From an uncultured Bacteroidota bacterium (GTDB taxonomy: Bacteria; Bacteroidota; Bacteroidia; AKYH767-A; 2013-40CM-41-45): a DNA stretch of 64,000 bases. The position numbers were made by a program, and so were the translations under genes. Below are positions 1 through 10,259 of the stretch, one piece after another (position 1 is the first letter of the stretch; each line of letters starts with the position of its first letter). The notes beneath the pieces are model-generated. The model had not been told where the DNA came from and ran no database searches. It was given only the letters and a program-made list of their open reading frames with translations. The stretch spans positions 1 to 64,000 of the forward strand of contig CALMQM010000025.1 of NCBI GenBank assembly GCA_937871435.1, given 5' to 3'.

Positions 1-1
1 A

Positions 2-808
2 ATGTATCTTCATGATATTTCGAAATTGCCAATGGTAACCATGGAAGAAGAAACTCTACTTGCACAACGAATTAAAAATGGTGATCAGACAGCATTGAAA
101 AAACTTGTTTCAGCAAATCTCAGGTTCGTAGTATCTGTCGCTAAGCAATACCAAAATCAGGGTATCAGTCTGTCTGATCTCATTAATGAAGGCAATACCG
201 GTCTGATTAAAGCGGCTTCAAGATTTGATGAAACGAGAGGATTTAAATTCATTTCATATGCTGTGTGGTGGATCCGTCAATCTATTATGCAGTCAATTTC
301 TGAACAGTCGAGAGTGATCCGATTGCCTCTGAACAAAATCGGTACATTAAATAAAATCAGAAAAGCGCAGGGTGTTCTGGAACAACAACTGGAACGAAGC
401 CCTACGAATTCTGAAATCGCGGCATTTGTTGACCTGAATGAGGATGAAATAAATTTTACACGAAATTCTTCCTCTTGGCATGTTTCTACCGATGCGAATC
501 TGCCCGGACAGGAAGAATTAACCCTGATGGATTTTCTACATAATCCGGATGACAGTAAGCCTGATCATGTGCTGATCGCTGATTCTTTGAGAATAGAAAT
601 AAGCAGAGCATTAGAAACCCTTTCTGAAAAGGAAAAAGAAGTACTGATCCAATATTATGGAATTGCAGGTACAAAAGAGATGTCGCTGGAAGAGATAGGC
701 AAGAAATACGATCTTACACGGGAACGGGTAAGACAAATCAAGGAAAAGGCAATCAGAAAATTGAAAGTTAAATCGCGAAGCAGGAATCTTGTAAGCTATT
801 TAGGCTAA
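2..808 (+). CDS. rpoD: Primary RNA polymerase sigma factor (RpoD/SigA type), 5' end probably cut by the window
   Basis: Housekeeping sigma factor that directs RNA polymerase core to promoters. Region 2 is intact (NEGNTGLIKAASRFDETRG, then FKFISYAVWWIRQSI, the -10 recognition and melting segment). Region 3 follows at about residues 95-165. The C-terminal region 4 helix-turn-helix reads LEEIGKKYDLTRERVRQIKE. The protein ends SYLG, like Bacteroidota RpoD proteins of about 286 residues. The first visible ATG (base 2) aligns with an internal YLQEI-like segment of the family, so about 15-20 N-terminal residues probably lie left of the window. The lack of region 1.1 and of the large non-conserved insert is normal for this phylum. 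Confidence 0.93.
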   Translation: MYLHDISKLPMVTMEEETLLAQRIKNGDQTALKKLVSANLRFVVSVAKQYQNQGISLSDLINEGNTGLIKAASRFDETRGFKFISYAVWWIRQSIMQSISEQSRVIRLPLNKIGTLNKIRKAQGVLEQQLERSPTNSEIAAFVDLNEDEINFTRNSSSWHVSTDANLPGQEELTLMDFLHNPDDSKPDHVLIADSLRIEISRALETLSEKEKEVLIQYYGIAGTKEMSLEEIGKKYDLTRERVRQIKEKAIRKLKVKSRSRNLVSYLG

Positions 809-1496
809 TTCTGGTTCTTTATCTAATGCAGACACGATTCACTTACAATGGAAATATAATCCGGCATTTTATAATCCACATTTGGAGTTGCTGTTTATTT
901 AGATTACAATCAGTCAATTTCAGTGTCTGATCTTTTTGCAGTAATCGTCAGACGGTTATTAGATTTTTATCTTTTTTCCTCTGGCCTTGTTTTGAAAAAA
1001 ATCTTCTCACGTTTCACAAATCATATTTTAAAGGAGAATTTTATTCCATTCCGAGACCTGCATTCTCTATGTTAATTCAAAAATACATTTTTATAAATTT
1101 TGCATCAATCGGAAAATCTGAGCCATCTACGAGTAGAATCACTATTTTTAAGTGTTTAGAATTTTAAAGATAGTAGGAGAAAGATTTTAGAATTTATTCA
1201 TCTCCCTGAACAAACAAAATCTGTTGGGCAGAATCTTCGGATTGAATTTTCCGTCGAAGAGAATAATCAGAAACATACGAAAGCTGAAGGCAGGCAGATC
1301 AGGCTCAAAAATTTAGCGGAATCAGTCTTTTTGAGATCAGTAATTCTGTTTCGATTTTACTTTTGATTTTTCAGGTCAAAAATCATGTTCTTTTCAAGTA
1401 TAAAAGCTGAACTTTACAAAAACTATGAAGTCTTGTAAGTCAGGTCCTGGTATTTGCTGATCAATAGAAATAGCCATCTTTTTAAAAAATGAAAAA
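809..1496. other. AT-rich intergenic region, no gene seen
   Basis: About 690 bases between the sigma factor and the next membrane protein gene. I find no credible coding frame, tRNA-like fold, convincing terminator or repeat. It presumably holds the end of the rpoD transcript and the promoter of the gene at 1497. It is unusually long for this otherwise compact window. Confidence 0.5.
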
Positions 1497-2783
1497 ATGG
1501 AAATCCTGAAGATTGAAAATGTCCTCTTTTTTGACTTTCTCATTGTCGCGGCATTGTCCCTGATTATTGGTCTGGAGCAAAGAAGGCATCACCTCGAACA
1601 GGAAGAACCAGCAGAGCAATTATTTGGTACCGATCGAACCTTCACCTTCATCGGCATCCTTGGATTTATTCTTTTCACATTAGATCCGGATCGCAAACTG
1701 TTGTTTCTGTGTGGAGGATTTGTCATATCCATACTCTTGTCTATCTTTTATTACAACAAAATCAATCAACGAAAGAAGTATGGTTTAACGTCCATTCTCT
1801 CAGCGTTAATAACCTATTGTCTTGCTCCATTGGTTATCACACAGCCGCAATGGCTTTCACTGTTGATTGTGGTAACTGTATTGGTATTTACAGAAATGAA
1901 GGAAGAATTTATCCACGTTTCCAAAAAATTTGGCAAGGAAGAATTCATTTCCCTGGCAAAATTTATTCTCATAGCCGGAATCATTTTACCCAATCTTCCG
2001 GATGAACCTGTGTTTTCACTTCTACAGCTTACTCCGTATAAACTATGGCTAGCTATTGTAGCAGTTTCAGGTATTTCTTACCTGAGTTACCTTTTACAAA
2101 AATTTATTTTCCCGAAATCAGGAGTAGTCGTATCAGGAATACTCGGAGGGCTCTACAGCAGTACAGCTGTATCGCTCATTCTTTCCCGCAAAAGCAGGGA
2201 AGGTGTAGCTTCAGCAAATGAGTATGCTTCCGGAATTATTCTCGCCACATCTGTCATGTTCGTGAGAATATTTTTAATCGTCATGATTTTTAACCCCTCT
2301 CTTGCGACACTCCTGTTGCCTTATCTGCTTATTCTCTTCGCGGTTTCCGCAGGGGTTGGTTTTGTTTTATTTCTGAAAAAAAATTCTTCGCAATTTCCGG
2401 TTAAAGATCAGCCGGTCATTCAAAAAAATCCATTAGAGTTTCGTGTCGCGCTCGCATTCGCCGTGTTTTATATAATTTTTTCTTTGCTCTTACAGGTAAC
2501 GGAAAATCGCTACGGGACAAGCGGATTGAATTTTCTTTCCTTCATCGCCGGATTCGCGGATGTGGATGCATATGTTATGAATATTGTACAGGGAAAATTC
2601 TCAGTAAGTGAGCTGACCATGGTCGCATTCATCCTCAAAACTTCCTTTTCCAATAACCTGATCAAAATGCTTTATTCTTTCGGGCTGGCGGAAAAGAAAA
2701 CTAAAAAATCCGTCGCCATCGGCTTTGGAATAATTCTTCTCGTGAACCTTTTGCTCATTCTCAAACTGCAGTTCATTTCATGA
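1497..2783 (+). CDS. MgtC/SapB-type DUF4010 polytopic membrane protein
   Basis: Inner-membrane protein of 428 residues with roughly 11-12 hydrophobic segments. The N-terminal part carries the MgtC-like signature LSLIIGLEQRRH (about residues 20-31). The C-terminal half matches DUF4010 by eye: GGLYSSTAVSLILSRKSRE (near residue 220), NPLEFRVALAFAVFYII, and FLSFIAGFADVDAYVMNI. The family is widespread; its substrate is unknown and transport has been proposed only by analogy with MgtC. The ATG at 1497 is used because an upstream ATG at 1489 is out of frame. It stands alone. Its stop codon lies inside a hairpin shared with the convergent gene on its right. Confidence 0.85.
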   Translation: MEILKIENVLFFDFLIVAALSLIIGLEQRRHHLEQEEPAEQLFGTDRTFTFIGILGFILFTLDPDRKLLFLCGGFVISILLSIFYYNKINQRKKYGLTSILSALITYCLAPLVITQPQWLSLLIVVTVLVFTEMKEEFIHVSKKFGKEEFISLAKFILIAGIILPNLPDEPVFSLLQLTPYKLWLAIVAVSGISYLSYLLQKFIFPKSGVVVSGILGGLYSSTAVSLILSRKSREGVASANEYASGIILATSVMFVRIFLIVMIFNPSLATLLLPYLLILFAVSAGVGFVLFLKKNSSQFPVKDQPVIQKNPLEFRVALAFAVFYIIFSLLLQVTENRYGTSGLNFLSFIAGFADVDAYVMNIVQGKFSVSELTMVAFILKTSFSNNLIKMLYSFGLAEKKTKKSVAIGFGIILLVNLLLILKLQFIS

Positions 2784-2805
2784 AAATTTATTTCACGAAA
2801 TGAAC
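2771..2805. terminator. Hairpin between convergent genes, probable bidirectional terminator
   Basis: Arms at 2771-2785 and 2791-2805 are complementary over 15 positions, with one A/C mismatch that becomes a G-U pair in the minus-strand transcript. The loop is 5 bases. The arm includes the stop codon of the plus-strand gene (2781-2783), and the hairpin ends 16 bases from the stop of the minus-strand gene. T runs are short, so termination strength is uncertain. Confidence 0.6.
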
Positions 2806-2820
2806 TTACAGTTTTGTTGT

Positions 2821-5364
2821 TCAGTTTTGCAATACGATTAGTTTTTCCGACAAAGTCTCACCATTTACAAAATCAACCTTACAAACATAAGCTCCGGCTG
2901 AAAGTGTTCCTTCGGGGATTGTAATTTTATTCGAACCTGATGGTAAAGAAAAATTGCTCAGCTCTTTTCCTTCCATGGAGAAAATTCTGAGTTTGCCTGC
3001 GCCGGCATTTCCGCTCATGTAGCTGAATTCAAAAGTGCCATGGCCCGGATTGGGATAGATTGTAAACGATGCTTTGCTTCCTGTAACCGGAATGTTAGTC
3101 ATTACTGAATACAAATCGGATTCCCATATTCCCCGGCCATAGGTGGATACACGGAGTTTATTTGTGGCTCTGTACAGAGCGAAATCAGTTACCTGAACCG
3201 CAGGAAGTCCGTCGTTGAATGAAATCCACGAGCCAATAGAATCATTTGTATAGAAAATTCCAATGTCAGTACCTACATAGATACCGTTAGGGCTGTTCGG
3301 TTCATAAAAAATCGCATTCGCCGGTACATTGGGAAGGGCGCCGGTGATATTTTGAAAATTCACTCCGCCATCTGTACTTTTATAAACATGGTTTCCATAT
3401 CCGCTCCGTGTAATCCATACATGCAAAGGATTTGTCGGATCTACAGCAATTGAGCTGATTGTTTCAGATCCACTGAACGGATTGTGATTCCAGGTTTGTC
3501 CGTGATCGAATGAGTAATAAAACACATTCTCCTGTCCAACGTACATATAATTGGAATCAGAAGGAGCAACTTCCATTGAATTGATTGTTCCTCCACTGAG
3601 GATGACAAGATTCAGCTTCGTCCATGAATCACCCTGGTTGCTTGAATAATACATTCCGTCGTAGCCGGCATAAATGGAATTATTGTTTTGCGGGTTCAGC
3701 ACATAGGGTGTTACCCAACTACCACTTACGCGGTTGCCAAGATTGTCCAGAGGTGTGATGTCATGGTACTGATCATTTGTCCACTTGTCGCGTGAACGAT
3801 ACAATTGTCCGTTGGTGTAGGTGGTATAAATGATGTTGTCGTTGTTTTCATCAATGGCTGTTACCATTGCATCCCCGCCATTGGTTGAGGCCCACAAGGA
3901 TTGTGCAACACGTTTACGTCCGCCATTGTCCTGAGTACCTCCTGTTAAAAAGTAGGGGTCGGATTGAGAAGTAGCGAGGCTATAAAATTGAGTGATTACC
4001 AGATTATCGGATAATTCAGTCCATGAAGAAGCGTTCTGTTCATAGCGATACAGTCCGCCATCATTATTAAAATAAAGATCCAGTGGACGTAAAGGATTCC
4101 AGTTGATGTTGTGCAAATCCGCATGCACTTCCGGATAGGAACCGGAATTGTACCAGTCGGTAATTTGTTGCCAGGTCATTCCTCCATCGTTAGATTTCTG
4201 AACGACGATTGCGCCGCAGTACATAATGTTCGCACTCTGTGGAGAAACAAAAACCGCTGCAAATCCGGGCAGGTTTGTTTGTCTAAGAGAAAGATTGGTT
4301 CCGGATGTAGTAGAAACATACAGAGACATATTGTTCGTTGCAAAAACAGCCAGGAAATTCGGATCAGCAGGAGTAACGGCCAGTTTCAGTGCATTCGAAG
4401 CAGTCGCGAAAGAAGAAGTCTGATTCCAGGTTGCACCGGAGTCCGGGGAAACGAATAATTCTGAAGAGCCCCAGTAATCATCCGTTACAGCATACACCAC
4501 AGAAGGATCTCCCGGTTTTAATTCCATATCGGCGACAGAACTGTTGATCACTTTTGTCCAGTTACCTCCGGCATTCACGGTACGAAACAATCCGTTGGTA
4601 GTAGCGGCATATAGAATATTCGGGTTTGCCGGATTGATCATGATTTTGTAGATGGCGATTTGCCCCGACAATTGCCAGGACAAGGAAGTAGGACTCCAGC
4701 TCTGACCACCATCGGTAGATTTGTATACTCCCATTCCATAATTCCACCAACCCACTGCATCTCCGGTAGAAACATAAAGGGTGTTGGGAGAAACAGGATC
4801 AACAGCAATGGAACCGGCACTTACAAATGGAAGCTGGTCACCAAGAGAAACGTAGCTCAACCCGCCATCAGTTGTTTTCCAAATGCCTCCGTTAGGGGCG
4901 CCTACATAGAAGATATCCGGGTCAACCGGATCAAAAGCCGTACAGGTTGTTCTGCCCATTCCGTTATATCCGCCTGTACAGGTAGTCTGGGAAATACAGG
5001 CCCAGTTCCCATAAAAAGGCGAAGAAGAACTCTGTGTGAGTTCATTTTTTCTCGCAACTTCCTGAAGTAAAAATGATGAGGAAGGGTAGGAGCCATCCGG
5101 CAACACGCGGTTTTGCCAGAAGTTTTCCCAGCGTTTGAATTGAGCATATTCTTCCTGCTCTTCAAAAATTTCATCCGCATCTTCCCGATGGAATCCGGAA
5201 AGCTTTTTCTCTTCTTCCTGTTCCTTAAAAAATTTCTCCGCTTTTTCACGGGCCATAAAAAAGTTGCTTTCTTTTGTATATGGATACATTCTTTCATTCT
5301 GATCCTGTGCCAATGCAATGAAAGAGTAAACCATGCAAAAGAGTAGAGTAGAAGAATATTTCAT
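2821..5364 (-). CDS. Secreted Asp-box (BNR/VPS10-like) beta-propeller protein with T9SS sorting domain
   Basis: Exported protein of 847 residues. A signal peptide (residues 1-19, ending IALAQ) is followed by a very acidic, Glu/Lys-rich helical stretch (about 35-75). The body has at least nine Asp-box motifs of the S/T-x-D-x-G-x-x-W type (for example KSTDGGQSW, KSNDGGMTW, YSFDHGQTW), the pattern of sortilin, sialidase and xyloglucanase-type tandem seven-bladed propellers. The last 85 residues are a type A T9SS sorting domain (FTIYPNPGHGTFEF; ends SEKLIVLQN). I see no catalytic signature that fixes a substrate; it could be a glycan-active enzyme or an adhesin. It is monocistronic and convergent with the DUF4010 gene. 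Confidence 0.82.
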   Translation of the reverse strand: MKYSSTLLFCMVYSFIALAQDQNERMYPYTKESNFFMAREKAEKFFKEQEEEKKLSGFHREDADEIFEEQEEYAQFKRWENFWQNRVLPDGSYPSSSFLLQEVARKNELTQSSSSPFYGNWACISQTTCTGGYNGMGRTTCTAFDPVDPDIFYVGAPNGGIWKTTDGGLSYVSLGDQLPFVSAGSIAVDPVSPNTLYVSTGDAVGWWNYGMGVYKSTDGGQSWSPTSLSWQLSGQIAIYKIMINPANPNILYAATTNGLFRTVNAGGNWTKVINSSVADMELKPGDPSVVYAVTDDYWGSSELFVSPDSGATWNQTSSFATASNALKLAVTPADPNFLAVFATNNMSLYVSTTSGTNLSLRQTNLPGFAAVFVSPQSANIMYCGAIVVQKSNDGGMTWQQITDWYNSGSYPEVHADLHNINWNPLRPLDLYFNNDGGLYRYEQNASSWTELSDNLVITQFYSLATSQSDPYFLTGGTQDNGGRKRVAQSLWASTNGGDAMVTAIDENNDNIIYTTYTNGQLYRSRDKWTNDQYHDITPLDNLGNRVSGSWVTPYVLNPQNNNSIYAGYDGMYYSSNQGDSWTKLNLVILSGGTINSMEVAPSDSNYMYVGQENVFYYSFDHGQTWNHNPFSGSETISSIAVDPTNPLHVWITRSGYGNHVYKSTDGGVNFQNITGALPNVPANAIFYEPNSPNGIYVGTDIGIFYTNDSIGSWISFNDGLPAVQVTDFALYRATNKLRVSTYGRGIWESDLYSVMTNIPVTGSKASFTIYPNPGHGTFEFSYMSGNAGAGKLRIFSMEGKELSNFSLPSGSNKITIPEGTLSAGAYVCKVDFVNGETLSEKLIVLQN

Positions 5365-5573
5365 CGGGTAGGGTTTTCACAAATATAGTGAAATCAACAA
5401 TAATTGCCATATCGTACCAGGATCAAACCACTCAATTGAAGCAAGTCTAATTCCTGAAGGTGAATGTGTCAGGTGTTGAAGAGTAGGAGTGAAGAAGATT
5501 ATTGACTCATCCTGTCATCATTTATAAATTATAATTTTATAATACGATCTAAAAAAACAATCCCTTTCCGCTG

Positions 5574-5876
5574 ATGCCTGAAAAAGACAAATCGTCTCAC
5601 ATTCTGAATACTTCTTCCAACCTTCTTGGTTTTTGTCTGGTGGTGATTACTTCTTTGAAAGTGAATAATTATTCAGAAAAAACATTGATCGATGAATTTA
5701 CAGCTTTATCGGCACTCTTATTTATGGCTTCAAGTATCTTGTCTTTTCTATCCATGCGAACTGAAGTGGAGAAGAAAGCAACACGGTTTGAAAAAACTGC
5801 CGACACCATTTTTCTGGTGGCATTGATGTGCATCTTCATCACCGTTGCGCTGATCACTTTTCATATTCTGATCTAA
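5574..5876 (+). CDS. Small three-helix membrane protein, unknown function
   Basis: A 100-residue protein with three hydrophobic segments (about residues 14-27, 42-60 and 79-99) and a charged EVEKKATRFEKTAD loop between the second and third. I do not recognise a named family, though small proteins of this shape are common in Bacteroidota. The ATG at 5574 follows a short AT-rich gap and nothing is co-directional nearby, so it is probably transcribed alone. The consistent hydrophobic pattern and lack of a competing frame support a real gene. Confidence 0.6.
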   Translation: MPEKDKSSHILNTSSNLLGFCLVVITSLKVNNYSEKTLIDEFTALSALLFMASSILSFLSMRTEVEKKATRFEKTADTIFLVALMCIFITVALITFHILI

Positions 5877-6290
5877 GCCAATGTTAAGATCATACAAACA
5901 ATAGTTCAGGGAATGCGTGGATTTTTTTAAAAAAAATATTCAGGGGTGTAAACCTTTTGGAGTCTTTATCCGTGCATTTTTATTCAAAAATTATAAAGCA
6001 GAAAAAAGACTGTTTTCTATGTAAAAATCAATGAAATTCGTGATTCATTCAGTCACAAATTCAATCTGCGGGATGAAATATTTCCGGAGTTGTTAAAATT
6101 ATCCGCATTTCATTTTTTCATTCACCCAGTTGAAACAACTGTCTATGGAAATTTTGAAACTTTTATTGGCGGCCTGATGAAAGAATGATACATTGGTTTT
6201 TTATTTCCCTACTCTTTTATGCACGCAATCTAAGTAGTTGACCAGTACAAATATTTTCCCCACCCCCTTTATTCTAAAATTAAACTTACG
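5877..6290. other. AT-rich intergenic region upstream of the SprB-repeat gene
   Basis: About 410 bases with no supported gene. It should contain the promoter of the exoprotein at 6291, but I could not find a clear -33/-7 pair. No repeat or convincing hairpin seen. Confidence 0.45.
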
Positions 6291-8867
6291 ATGATGAAAA
6301 AAAATTACTTATTACAAAAAAGCAGAATTGGCCGTATCTTTTTGTTGAGCATGGTGTTTTTGCAAATGTTTAACATGAAGGTGTATGCGACACACATGGC
6401 CGGAGCGGATTTAACGTACAGGTATTTGGGAAATAATCAGTATGAACTGAATTATACTTTCTACCGGGATTGTGTAGGAATCTCTGCGCAGACATCGATT
6501 GATATTACGTATAGCTCTCTTACTTGTGGAATCAACAGCATTGTCACATTGTTTCCCCTTCCCGGAACAGGCAGGGAAATTACACGGGTTTGTCCGGGTG
6601 CAACCACCACCTGCAATGGCGGAACTGAACCCGGAATTCAAAAGTGGGAATACAGCGGAGTTGTAACCTTGTCCAATTGTCCTGACTGGATATTTGGTAC
6701 ACGCGAATGTTGCCGGAACGGCGCGATCACCACGCTGGTTAATCCGCTGAGTGAAAACATGTACATTGAAGCAACGCTTGACAACTCTGTTTCACAAAAT
6801 AATTCTCCTGTGTTTTCCAATATTCCGATTGCATTTGAATGTATCGGGCAGAATAATTATTACAATCATGGCGGTTTAGATACAGATGGAGACTCGCTCG
6901 TATATTCGTTTGTTGCTCCTCTCAACGATGCAAATCTTCCTGTCGTGTATGGTCCCGGGTATTCGGTCAACAATCCGATTACTTCTGTTCCCGGAGTTTC
7001 GATTGATCCTCAAAGCGGCGACATTTTCATGCATCCTACAACACCTGAGATTGCAGTAATGGCCGTGGAAATTGATGAATACAGGAACGGTGTATTAATT
7101 GGTACCGTGATTCGTGATCTGCAGATTTACACTATTACGTGTAGCAATGAACTTCCGTTGATGAGCGGAATTGACAGTACGAATATTTACACAACTCAGG
7201 CCTGTCTTGGTTCTACTGTTTGCTTTGATGTCTATTCCGCGGATCTTGACACACCCGATTCACTAGGTATTTCCTGGAACAACGGAATTCCTGCAGGAAC
7301 ATTTACTATCAACCCGGGTCGTCGTCCGACCGGCCATTTTTGCTGGACTCCCACTGCAGCTGATGTTCGTACACAGCCCTGGTATTTCACAGTAACTGTG
7401 TTTGATGATGCTTGTCCATCCAACGGAGTTCAGACTTTCAGCTACGGGATTACAGTTTCGGAATTAAATGTGTCAGCGAGTAGCAATGATGTGAGCTGTG
7501 CGGGAGGTCACAATGGATCTGCCACTGTGAATCCTTCGGGGACCGGACCTTTCGAGTATGTCTGGATGCCCGGTGAATTTCTATCACAAAGTATCAATCA
7601 CTTGTTTCCGGGGACTTATTCTGTTATGGTATCGAATGGTGCTGGTTGTCATACCACAGAGTATATCACGATTACCGAACCACCGGCTTTGCAATCTGAC
7701 ATTTCAGGATATGATGCCAATTGCAGCGGACAAGCAGGAAGTGCAGCGGTTCATGTAAGCGGAGGCACAGGAGCATATACTTATTCCTGGAATACCACTC
7801 CTCCCGCGCTAACAGATTCCATCAGTAATTTAGGTGCAGGGACCTACATCGTACTCGTTCGTGATGCAAACAATTGTATTTTGAGAGATACGGTAAGTGT
7901 TGCAGGAGCTACTGGTTTCACAGCTTCCATGCAAACAACACCTGCGACATGCAATGCATCTGATGGTACAGCAACTGTTTCCGTAACAGGTGGAAGCGGA
8001 GATTTTTCGTATGCTTGGACGCCATCTGTCAGTAACGGATCGAGTGCTACAGGATTAACTTCCGGTTATTATTCTGTATTGATTACAGACAATCAGGGTG
8101 GTTGTGCGCAAACTGTTTCGGCGCTTGTTGGTAATACCTCAGGTATCACAGCTTCTCTTGTATCATCGACAAATGCGCATTGCGAGAACAGCGAAGACGG
8201 AAGCGCTACAGTATCCGCATCCGGCGGAATGGCTCCGTATGAATATCTGTGGCAACCGTCAGGAGACATATCTGCATCTGTAAACAACCTTGCTCCTGGA
8301 GAGTACATTGTACGTGTTTCAGATTACAACAATTGCCCTGCCTATCTCACAGTGAATATCGGATATGATTTTGCGATTCCTTCAATAGATCTCGGTCCGG
8401 ATACAGTGATTTGCATGGGCGATTCACTTGTGCTGGATGCCGGTGCCGGCTATGCTTCTTATTTCTGGTCAGATCAATCTACTTCACAACAGATTGTTGT
8501 ATATACTGATGGAAATTATTCAGTGTTGGTTAGTAATGCGGAAGGTTGTGAGAATTTTGATAATATTCAGGTTACTACAATAGCATGTCAAAGTGCATCT
8601 CGTCCTTCACATTCATATCATGATTCACCAATTGTTTATCCGAATCCTGCAGCAGATGAAATCAATATTGTTTTCACTCCTGCGGAAAGATCAGATGTAC
8701 AAATCAGAATTGTCAATAGTGTTGGAGATGAAATGTATCTGTCACAACAATCCGCAAAAGGAATTTTCCGTAAAAAAATCAATATCGAATCATTCATTCT
8801 GGGAATTTATTTTGTGGAAATTATTTACGATGGAGAAAAGCATATGTATAAAACTATTAAACTATAA
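6291..8867 (+). CDS. Cell-surface SprB-repeat protein with T9SS sorting domain
   Basis: An 858-residue exoprotein. The signal peptide ends near residue 33, and the mature part starts THMAGADLTYRYLGNNQYEL, a conserved opening of a Bacteroidota surface-protein family. From about residue 395 to 695 there are four SprB-type repeats of about 75 residues, each with an early Cys, a G-x-A-x-V core, a YxW strand and a PGxYxVxVxxxxGC end. An Ig/PKD-like gliding-associated module follows (DLGPDTVICMGDSLVLDAG). The last 80 residues are a T9SS type A domain (VYPNPAADEINIVF). SprB repeats occur in gliding-motility adhesins, so a surface adhesin role is inferred. A strong terminator follows at 8922. Confidence 0.85.
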   Translation: MMKKNYLLQKSRIGRIFLLSMVFLQMFNMKVYATHMAGADLTYRYLGNNQYELNYTFYRDCVGISAQTSIDITYSSLTCGINSIVTLFPLPGTGREITRVCPGATTTCNGGTEPGIQKWEYSGVVTLSNCPDWIFGTRECCRNGAITTLVNPLSENMYIEATLDNSVSQNNSPVFSNIPIAFECIGQNNYYNHGGLDTDGDSLVYSFVAPLNDANLPVVYGPGYSVNNPITSVPGVSIDPQSGDIFMHPTTPEIAVMAVEIDEYRNGVLIGTVIRDLQIYTITCSNELPLMSGIDSTNIYTTQACLGSTVCFDVYSADLDTPDSLGISWNNGIPAGTFTINPGRRPTGHFCWTPTAADVRTQPWYFTVTVFDDACPSNGVQTFSYGITVSELNVSASSNDVSCAGGHNGSATVNPSGTGPFEYVWMPGEFLSQSINHLFPGTYSVMVSNGAGCHTTEYITITEPPALQSDISGYDANCSGQAGSAAVHVSGGTGAYTYSWNTTPPALTDSISNLGAGTYIVLVRDANNCILRDTVSVAGATGFTASMQTTPATCNASDGTATVSVTGGSGDFSYAWTPSVSNGSSATGLTSGYYSVLITDNQGGCAQTVSALVGNTSGITASLVSSTNAHCENSEDGSATVSASGGMAPYEYLWQPSGDISASVNNLAPGEYIVRVSDYNNCPAYLTVNIGYDFAIPSIDLGPDTVICMGDSLVLDAGAGYASYFWSDQSTSQQIVVYTDGNYSVLVSNAEGCENFDNIQVTTIACQSASRPSHSYHDSPIVYPNPAADEINIVFTPAERSDVQIRIVNSVGDEMYLSQQSAKGIFRKKINIESFILGIYFVEIIYDGEKHMYKTIKL

Positions 8868-8921
8868 AAGAACTTCAATTTCGGAATTTAAAAATCCGGA
8901 AGTCTATTGTGTTCATTTGGG

Positions 8922-8953
8922 TAAGGCGGAGAAACTCTCCGCCTTATTTTTTT
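8922..8953 (+). terminator. Rho-independent terminator of the SprB-repeat gene
   Basis: A perfect 10-bp GC-rich stem (8922-8931 with 8937-8946) with a 5-base loop, followed directly by seven T residues (8947-8953). It lies 55 bases past the stop codon. The opposite strand has no T tract, so it acts only on plus-strand transcripts. Confidence 0.93.
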
Positions 8954-8978
8954 CTTTCAATTCAGGAATCCTGTATGC

Positions 8979-10253
8979 TTAGTGCAGATTTTTCTTCTCA
9001 AAAGAATCCGCGAGCATATTCAGGGAAAGCAACAAAAGAAAAACACAGAGTCCGGGAAACAAAACCAGCCACCATGCACTCACATTTTCTTTTCCCTGAA
9101 AAAGAAGCTGTCCCCATGTCACAGTATCCGGCGGTACGCCAATACCGAGAAAAGACAATCCTGTTTCCGCTAATATGGCTGAGGCGATCCCATAGACTGC
9201 AAATACTTTCAATTGTGAGAATGTTGCAGGCAATAAATGTTTTCGAAACAAACGAAAGTTGGACATTCCGATTGAACGTCCGGCATCGATGTAAGTGGAT
9301 TCACGCAATGAAAGTATCAATGCTCTCACCATTCGGGCAATCCCGGTCCAAGAGGTAAGGCCAATGATCAGAATCACTGAAAAAACCGAAGGCCTGAACA
9401 GTAATGCGAACGTGATCAGGACAATTATTCTTGGTAACGCGAGAAACAATTCAATGATCCGGGAGATGATGGAGTCGATAGGAATCGTTATTTTTTTTCC
9501 GAGAAATGTCGGAAGTGAAAATTTATTTATAAAAAATGCCGGAAGAAAAAAGATAAGTAAGAAAAGCAGACCTGAAAATGACAGGTTCAACACCCCTGAA
9601 AAAACAGAGTACGCGAAACTTTGTTCAATGGAATGAGAGCGAAGTGTAAAACTCAGAAACCAGGCCGGAATAAATAGAATCAACATAAACATAGCCTGAA
9701 TCCGAGTGATACGCATCAGACTGTTTCCATAATAACCGGAAATTATTCCAAGACTTAATCCAATGATGATCGCAATTATCATTGATCCCAGTCCTATACT
9801 GAGCGAAATTCTGGTTCCTTCTATCACACCTGCCAAAACATCATTTCCGAGGTTCCCGGTGCCTAACAAATGCCGGTTTCGGAATGAAAGTTCCTTTTGT
9901 TCAGCACCCAGATCTTTGACTTGTTTTCCCAATGGCGAAGTGTAATTGCTGTTGGCGAGATCCGATTGTCCTGCTGAATAAGGGATCAGTGCTTTCAACA
10001 CAAATCCTGTTTGCAAGGTATCCCAGTCGATGTTATCTGTTCGCACCGTGAATGGTTTTCCTTCTTTTGTGAAAAGCGTTGTGTAAGGATTTGAAAATAG
10101 CGACGGTGAACTGATATGTCCATGTTGAATCAGCAATACAGGTTTATTGTTTGAGAGAATTGGACTGAACAGGGCAATGCATACAAATACGATCAACACG
10201 ATCTTAGGAAAGCGAGGAAGCTGATTTAAAAATGCAAAGCCTGGTTTTTTCAT
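8979..10253 (-). CDS. Oligopeptide/dipeptide-type ABC transporter permease (OppC/DppC family)
   Basis: Inner-membrane permease of 424 residues, longer than the roughly 300 usual for DppC. An N-terminal membrane segment (about 17-34) is followed by an enlarged periplasmic loop of about 90 residues. The family segment HLLGTGNLGNDVLAGVIEGT then opens the permease core. An extra hydrophobic stretch with a basic loop occupies about residues 190-270. The cytoplasmic EAA loop that contacts the ATPase is present (STYIDAGRSIGMSNFRLFRK), followed by LAETGLSFLGIGVPPDTVTW. It starts 6 bases after the OppB-type gene stops, so the two form one unit. No ATPase or binding protein gene is adjacent. Confidence 0.88.
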   Translation of the reverse strand: MKKPGFAFLNQLPRFPKIVLIVFVCIALFSPILSNNKPVLLIQHGHISSPSLFSNPYTTLFTKEGKPFTVRTDNIDWDTLQTGFVLKALIPYSAGQSDLANSNYTSPLGKQVKDLGAEQKELSFRNRHLLGTGNLGNDVLAGVIEGTRISLSIGLGSMIIAIIIGLSLGIISGYYGNSLMRITRIQAMFMLILFIPAWFLSFTLRSHSIEQSFAYSVFSGVLNLSFSGLLFLLIFFLPAFFINKFSLPTFLGKKITIPIDSIISRIIELFLALPRIIVLITFALLFRPSVFSVILIIGLTSWTGIARMVRALILSLRESTYIDAGRSIGMSNFRLFRKHLLPATFSQLKVFAVYGIASAILAETGLSFLGIGVPPDTVTWGQLLFQGKENVSAWWLVLFPGLCVFLLLLSLNMLADSFEKKNLH

Positions 10254-10259
10254 AATGAT